This document shows, one piece after another, positions 58,877-64,000 of a DNA stretch of 64,000 bases. A program made the position numbers and the translations under genes. Below the pieces are notes generated by a model. That model was not told the DNA's origin. It saw only the letters and a program-made list of their open reading frames with translations, and did no database searches. Each line of letters begins with the position of its first letter. The first letter of the stretch is position 1. The DNA lies in NCBI GenBank assembly GCA_041741415.1, contig JBGSKC010000054.1, positions 36,764 through 100,763 on the forward strand, in the 5' to 3' direction. Origin of the DNA: JANQTF01 sp041741415 (GTDB taxonomy: Bacteria > Bacteroidota > Bacteroidia > J057).

Positions 58877-61800
58877 ATGGCTAAGCGATTGATGTTTATT
58901 GCTGCTATTTGGGCAGCGTTTTGGGCTCCTGTGCGAGTTCAGGGCCAGTGCATTGCCTTCGCAGGTCCAGACACGGTCATTTGTGAAGGCGAAACAGTTC
59001 AGCTCGGCGCGCCGCCGCAAAGTGGCGGCTATAGCTATGTCTGGATGCCTGCTACAGGCCTGAGCGACGATTCCATCTCCAATCCCATTGCGACCCCGTC
59101 TAACACGACGAACTACATCGTTACGGTGGATGGCCCCGGCGGGAATTGCCCTCAAAGCGATACTGTGACCATCACAGTGCTGCAGCAGCCGGATTTGCCG
59201 TCGGTCAATAATTTTTCATTTGATGATGGAACCCAACAAAACGTTTTTAAGCGTTGCTTTCTAGGTGGTGCGGGTCCTTTTACCTTTACGCTAAGTCTCT
59301 CGGCAAACCCAGGCTCGTCAATGCTCATTCCGCCCGGGGTAGATAGCTTCACCGTTGACTGGGGAGACGGAGTGATTCAATCTGGCCTTGCTGCGATCCC
59401 TTCGGCTCACACCTACCAGCCAGGAGTGTTTGATCTGATCATTTATGTTCATGCTACAAATGGCTGCATTTACACGGTCACCTATAAAGTGGTGAACCAA
59501 TCCAACCCGGGAGTAGGGATCGGTTCTCCGGGTGGAACAACCGCATGTGCTCCCGGCCAAATGCAGTTTACCCTTTCCTCATACATTAACAACACACCAG
59601 GGACCATTTATAAATGGGATTTTGGAGACAATACGGCTCCTTTAGAATGGAACTATTCCTACCCGCTCACGATTTCTGATACTGTTACACATTTGTTTAA
59701 CGGCACTAGTTGCGGTCTTCCGGGAGGTGAATTTCTGGTAACGGTTTCTGCAATCAATGAATGCGATACGACCAGCGCGTCTGTTAACAACATTAAGGTT
59801 TACACATCTCCCGTTGCAAATTTTAATATAGTTCCAGATCCTGGTTGCATAGACTCTGTCTTTTGCTTTTACAATACGACTCAGCTTGGCACTAACCTGA
59901 ATTGTAAGGAGTTCAGCGGATTTATTTGGGATTTTGGTGATGGAACCACCCTAAACCAAACATCTAATGACACTACTGCTTTGGGCGCGATCAACTCAGT
60001 GTGTCACATCTATTCTGCCCCGGGAAATTATACTGTCACCCTTAAGGCCTTCACCAACGTCGGCCTCTGCGACACCTCCGAAATCTCCAAAACCGTTACT
60101 GTCAACGAACCTCCGCTGGCGGTTATTCAAGCCTCCGACAGCGCCGGCTGTATCCCGCTTGACGTTCGGTTTGACGGCGGTAACTCCATCGGCGGCGACC
60201 TCACCTACCACTGGGACGTGGTGCCCCCGGCTGGCTGGGCTTTCAAAAACGGCTTTCATGCCGACTCGGTCATTACCGAAATCAGGTTTTCTGTCCCGGG
60301 TCTTTACCTCGTTTATCTCACCGTGACCAACAATTGCGGTTCTGATACAGCAGTTTTTCCGGTGCAGGTGGGCGGGGATGTACTCCTCGATATCGCGCCG
60401 ATTGGCAACTTCTGCGACAGCGCCCTGATCAACCCCGTTGCGCTCATCGACACCGTATATGGCTCGCTTCAGTCTGTGGTATGGAGCTTTCCCGGCGGGA
60501 TTCCTTCCAACTCCACAGCCATCAATCCCGGCACCATTTTTTATCCCAACCCCGGCAACTACCTGATCACTTTGTCCACAGTAACCTCCTGCGACACGGT
60601 TCAGGTTACCGAGTTTTTCCAGGTTCACCAAAGCCCGACTGCACAATTTAGCGCAGGGGCTGCCTGCCTGGGAGACACCACTTTTTTCAACAACCTCAGT
60701 GCAGCGGGAAGCGGGGCCACCCTCAGTTACCTCTGGTTTTTCGGGGATGGAACCACTTCAACAGATGCCGAGCCAAAGCATGTATATGCCTCTTGCGGTC
60801 AATTTCTGGTGACCCTTCAGGTGACCGACAACAACGGTTGCGCTCACCCTTTCAGCCAGATCGTACAGGTGTATTGTCTTCCTGAGGCGAACTTTACAGC
60901 GAATCCTGTTTGCCTCGGCTTCCCGACCAGTTTCACCAACCTCTCTGCCAATGGCACTGGGACCATCAATGCCTGGCAATGGAACTTTGGCGGGGGCAAC
61001 CAAAGCAATTCCATCGCCCCTTCGTTTGTATTTGCCTCCTGCGGCGACCATTCTGTGAGCCTCACCGTGACAGACCAACTCGGTTGTTCGAACACATTTT
61101 CGGATGATGTTCACATATTTTGCCCGCCTGCTGCAAGCTTCCAGACAGCGCCAGTCTGCGAGGGAGGCGTTTCTGCCTTTTTACAAACCAGCACACCAGG
61201 CGAGGCTCCGCTGCTTCAGTGGCAATGGCAATTCGGCGACGGCAGCTTTGGCGCCGGGCCTTCTGTGAGTCACCTGTACAGCAATTGCGGTTTGTTCAAT
61301 GTGCAGCTCATTGCGATTGATGCCAATGGCTGCGCCGATACCACGATCCAGCCTGCAGAAGTGTGGTGCCCACCTGCACCGGATTTCACAGTGGATACCG
61401 TTTGTCTGGGGGCAAATACCACCTTCAGCCTGGCTGCTGTCAATGGCTCAGGCAACATCATCCAATGGACATGGAGCTTCGGCGACGGCAGTAGCCAGGT
61501 GTCAGGGACGGGAAGCAATATTGCCCATCTTTATGCCTCCTGCGGAAATTTCACTGCCACGCTCACCACAACAGACGACAATGGCTGCGTGGCGTCTTTG
61601 TCTAAATCTGTATTTGTCCGATGCCTCCCAACCCTGAGCTTTACTGCTTCCAGCGTTTGTGTGGGGAATGGAACCACTTTCACTGCGAATGGCTTCAGCA
61701 GCAACGGGAATATCTCTTCCTGGGCCTGGACCTTCGGAGATGGGAACAGCGGATCCGGCCAAACCACCTCTCACCTTTATGGCAGCTTTGGAACCTTCCT

Positions 61801-64000
61801 CGCGACCCTCACGGGAACCGATGTCGAAGGATGTGCCAGCCAGGTAACCCAGCCTGTGGTGGTTCACCCGCTCCCGACCGTGAATGTCCAGGACAACATC
61901 ATCGTGCTCTGTAACCAGGCACTTCCCGATACCCTGGCCAACTATGTGATTTCCAACAGCGACCCTGGTGTTTGGTCAGGGCCGAATGCCGTTGCAGGTG
62001 CCTGGCTCACCACCGCCGATTCAGCTTTGGGGGTGTTTTTCCCTTCGCAGCTGGGAACTGGCCTTTACACCTTCTATTTCACTGTCGAAACAGCATTTGG
62101 GTGCCTGGCTACCGATTCCCTACGGGTAAGCATCATCAATCCTGGCTTCGCCGACGCCGGGCCGGACACGACCCTGTGTTCTGATGCAGGGCTGTATCAG
62201 CTCGGCACCCTCGCCTCACCGGCAGGAGGAACCTTCTCCGGTATTTCTGGTCCAGCTTTGTCTGGTAGCACACTCTTTGTCAGCCTGCTGGCTCCCGGCA
62301 CCTATCCAATCACCTACACCGTTGGCAGCGGAACTTGTACAGTGGTGGACCAGGTAAACATCACCATCAATCCACCGGTAATCGCGAATGCAGGGCTGGA
62401 TATTTCTCTTTGCGATGAAGAATCTGCCACTCTGGGAGGAAGCCCGTCTGCCAGTGGCGGCACAGGGCCATACTCCTATACCTGGTCTCCGGCAGGCCTC
62501 CTTAGTAATCCTAACCTGCCAAATCCGGTTATTGGTGGCCTGGTTGCTTCGCAAACCTTTTCCTTGTCTGTAACTGATGCCTTCGGTTGCCTGGCAGAAG
62601 ATGAAGTTTTTGTCCGGCAAAATCCTCCGGTTAGTGTCCTAGCCGAATCAAACGGGCCGTTATGCTTCAACCAGAGCGCAGCACTTTCTGCTACAATCAC
62701 TGGCGGGACACAACCGGTTTCCTATCAATGGACGCCTTCGGGGCTGTTGTTAAATCCAGCCACAGCCACCCCTGCCTCCGTTCCATTAACCAGCAGCCAG
62801 CTGTTTATCGTCTCGATCCTGGACTCGGCCAACTGCCCCGCCACCGACACTGTACTTGTGGTTGTGAATCCGCAGCTGAACGCCGATGCGGGTCCGGGAC
62901 AGTTTGTGTGTTTTGAGGAATGTGCGACGCTGAACGGCTCAGCGAGCGGCGGCACAGCGGGTTACAGCTACCAGTGGTTCCCGGCAGGGAACCTGAATGA
63001 CCCAACTTTACCCAACCCCACCACTTGCGGCCTCACCCAGACGACGACCTTCACGCTGGTGGTGACTGATTCGGTGGGCTGTACCGACACGAGCTTTGTG
63101 ACGATCACAGTCAACCCTGAGCTGACAGCCACGGCGGGCATTCAGGGGATCGTGTGTTTTCAGGCTGATGTAACCTTGTCGGGTCAGGGCAGCGGCGGAT
63201 CTGGTGGCTATGCCTACCTCTGGTCTCCGGGCACAGGCCTGAGTTCGACGATCGCACAGAACCCTACGGTATCGGGTCTGAGTGCGAGCCAGGGCTACCA
63301 GTTGCTGGTGACAGATTCTCAGGGCTGTACCGCGACGGACTCTGTGCTGGTGCTTGTGAACGATCAGATTGTGGTGGAAGCGGGTCCTGCTGACAGCATT
63401 TGTTACGAAGCGAACACGACTTTGATCGGTGTGGTGAGCGGCGGGGCTCAGCCATATGCAACTTATAGCTGGACGCCATCTGCCAGCCTCAGCAGTCCTG
63501 CGGCGCTGACGACTCAGGCCCTTGGCCTGACGGCTTCGCAGTTGTTTTTCCTCACGGTGACCGATGCGAACGGCTGTAGTGCCACGGACTCGGTTTTTGT
63601 GTGGGTGAATGAGGAGATCGTGATGGATGCGGGGCCCGACCAGCTCTTCTGTTTTGGCGGCTCCGCCACCCTGGGCGGCTCCCCGACAGCGCAGGGCGGA
63701 TCCGGCGGCATTAGCTACGTCTGGACTCCTGCCACCGGTTTGTCGGGCAGCAGCTTGTCCAATCCTGTTGTGCAGGGCATCAATGGCGTAGTCACCTACG
63801 AAGTGTTTGCCACCGACCAGCTTGGTTGCGCCGATTCGGCCACAGTAACAATCACCGAAAACCCGGAGATCCTGCTGGATGCCGGGCAAACCGACAGCCT
63901 GTGCTACAACCAGTCCACGACCCTTGGGGGCATTGCCAGCGGCGGGGCAGGGGGCTTTGCCTACAGCTGGACGCCGGCCAACCTGCTGGCCGGTCCTCAG
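58877..64000 (+). CDS. giant PKD/Ig-repeat surface protein (5' part, runs off the window)
   Basis: At least 1708 residues without a stop up to the right edge. Signal peptide: MAKRLMFIAAIWAAFWAPVRVQGQ. Then one Ig-like unit (about 26-100; FAGPDTVICEGETVQLG ... SYVWMPATGLSD ... DTVTITV), at least eight PKD-type domains marked by W-x-FGDG (e.g. WDFGDGTT, WFFGDGTTS, WQFGDGSFG, WTFGDGN; about 155-1000), and eight further Ig-like units (from about 1090) beginning AGPD-x-x-C and containing SGG--PYSY-W-P-x-G-L and VTD--GC---DSV-V-V. Conserved cysteine pairs (ASCG, NGC) in most units suggest disulphide-stabilised domains. SprB-like and other T9SS adhesins of gliding Bacteroidota have this design; the C-terminus, expected to carry the sorting tail, is outside the window. 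Confidence 0.88.
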   Translation, partial: MAKRLMFIAAIWAAFWAPVRVQGQCIAFAGPDTVICEGETVQLGAPPQSGGYSYVWMPATGLSDDSISNPIATPSNTTNYIVTVDGPGGNCPQSDTVTITVLQQPDLPSVNNFSFDDGTQQNVFKRCFLGGAGPFTFTLSLSANPGSSMLIPPGVDSFTVDWGDGVIQSGLAAIPSAHTYQPGVFDLIIYVHATNGCIYTVTYKVVNQSNPGVGIGSPGGTTACAPGQMQFTLSSYINNTPGTIYKWDFGDNTAPLEWNYSYPLTISDTVTHLFNGTSCGLPGGEFLVTVSAINECDTTSASVNNIKVYTSPVANFNIVPDPGCIDSVFCFYNTTQLGTNLNCKEFSGFIWDFGDGTTLNQTSNDTTALGAINSVCHIYSAPGNYTVTLKAFTNVGLCDTSEISKTVTVNEPPLAVIQASDSAGCIPLDVRFDGGNSIGGDLTYHWDVVPPAGWAFKNGFHADSVITEIRFSVPGLYLVYLTVTNNCGSDTAVFPVQVGGDVLLDIAPIGNFCDSALINPVALIDTVYGSLQSVVWSFPGGIPSNSTAINPGTIFYPNPGNYLITLSTVTSCDTVQVTEFFQVHQSPTAQFSAGAACLGDTTFFNNLSAAGSGATLSYLWFFGDGTTSTDAEPKHVYASCGQFLVTLQVTDNNGCAHPFSQIVQVYCLPEANFTANPVCLGFPTSFTNLSANGTGTINAWQWNFGGGNQSNSIAPSFVFASCGDHSVSLTVTDQLGCSNTFSDDVHIFCPPAASFQTAPVCEGGVSAFLQTSTPGEAPLLQWQWQFGDGSFGAGPSVSHLYSNCGLFNVQLIAIDANGCADTTIQPAEVWCPPAPDFTVDTVCLGANTTFSLAAVNGSGNIIQWTWSFGDGSSQVSGTGSNIAHLYASCGNFTATLTTTDDNGCVASLSKSVFVRCLPTLSFTASSVCVGNGTTFTANGFSSNGNISSWAWTFGDGNSGSGQTTSHLYGSFGTFLATLTGTDVEGCASQVTQPVVVHPLPTVNVQDNIIVLCNQALPDTLANYVISNSDPGVWSGPNAVAGAWLTTADSALGVFFPSQLGTGLYTFYFTVETAFGCLATDSLRVSIINPGFADAGPDTTLCSDAGLYQLGTLASPAGGTFSGISGPALSGSTLFVSLLAPGTYPITYTVGSGTCTVVDQVNITINPPVIANAGLDISLCDEESATLGGSPSASGGTGPYSYTWSPAGLLSNPNLPNPVIGGLVASQTFSLSVTDAFGCLAEDEVFVRQNPPVSVLAESNGPLCFNQSAALSATITGGTQPVSYQWTPSGLLLNPATATPASVPLTSSQLFIVSILDSANCPATDTVLVVVNPQLNADAGPGQFVCFEECATLNGSASGGTAGYSYQWFPAGNLNDPTLPNPTTCGLTQTTTFTLVVTDSVGCTDTSFVTITVNPELTATAGIQGIVCFQADVTLSGQGSGGSGGYAYLWSPGTGLSSTIAQNPTVSGLSASQGYQLLVTDSQGCTATDSVLVLVNDQIVVEAGPADSICYEANTTLIGVVSGGAQPYATYSWTPSASLSSPAALTTQALGLTASQLFFLTVTDANGCSATDSVFVWVNEEIVMDAGPDQLFCFGGSATLGGSPTAQGGSGGISYVWTPATGLSGSSLSNPVVQGINGVVTYEVFATDQLGCADSATVTITENPEILLDAGQTDSLCYNQSTTLGGIASGGAGGFAYSWTPANLLAGPQ

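Overview
The window looks like a chromosomal segment of a Bacteroidota bacterium, most likely from the Saprospirales (Lewinella/Haliscomenobacter-like). This placement is an inference. It rests on Bacteroidota-type promoters (TTG, about 20 bp, TAnnTTTG) before tRNAs and several genes, a type IX secretion (T9SS) C-terminal sorting domain, a DUF4249 lipoprotein beside a TonB-dependent receptor, an N-acylglucosamine-epimerase/GH130 mannan pathway, and a very long PKD/Ig-repeat surface protein. Most of the window is GC-rich. The first ~2.1 kb, the 174-codon gene near 30.4 kb and the middle of the gene at 36.1 kb are clearly AT-richer and look acquired.

Layout: 0.3-1.9 kb, an AT-rich two-gene cassette (TcmP and its three-Cys DUF5131/Gp37-Gp68 partner). 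2.1-7.9 kb, purL, three tRNAs (one Asn, two Val), a Crp/Fnr regulator, a lipoprotein and a DEAD-box helicase. 8.0-9.5 kb, a HATPase/STAS-like plus DUF4325 pair. 9.9-16.7 kb, pdhA, hldE-type adenylyltransferase, repeats with an orphan T9SS tail, an outer-membrane-like protein, rpoN, an Lrp regulator and a thioesterase. 16.8-21.3 kb, one large propeller/Y_Y_Y/histidine kinase/receiver/cyclase hybrid sensor. 21.3-29.8 kb, thyA, a DUF58/BatD-like pair, a K+ channel, tRNA-Ala, a TonB-domain protein, a VWA-like membrane protein and fabG.

29.9-38.4 kb carries a mannan-degrading locus. A GH26 mannanase releases oligomannosides, a sodium:solute symporter probably imports mannobiose, a 2-epimerase converts it to mannosyl-glucose, and a GH130 phosphorylase splits that. 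The locus is interrupted by a repeat-associated paralogue of the 12.3 kb gene and flanked by a 249-bp direct duplication that copies the 3' end of the epimerase gene around an AT-rich orphan gene. 38.5-40.1 kb encodes a TIR protein with a beta-sandwich domain and a C-terminal effector-associated domain (EAD)-like module, a good candidate for a conflict or defence effector. 40.2-51.5 kb holds a metzincin metalloprotease, a Crp/Fnr regulator, a GNAT and a tightly overlapping four-gene outer-membrane operon (unknown protein, STN-type TonB receptor, DUF4249 lipoprotein, MG2/plug-like protein). 51.6-58.5 kb holds uxaB and two TetR-controlled sets of redox genes; the second TetR gene and its two neighbours share an 18-bp operator. 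From 58.9 kb to the right edge runs the 5' part of a giant PKD/Ig-repeat adhesin.

The strongest candidates for little-described biology are the TcmP/DUF5131 pair, the TIR-EAD protein, the HATPase/DUF4325 pair and the duplicated, palindrome-flanked segment at 30.0-31.4 kb. No rRNA, CRISPR array, transposase or integrase was seen.
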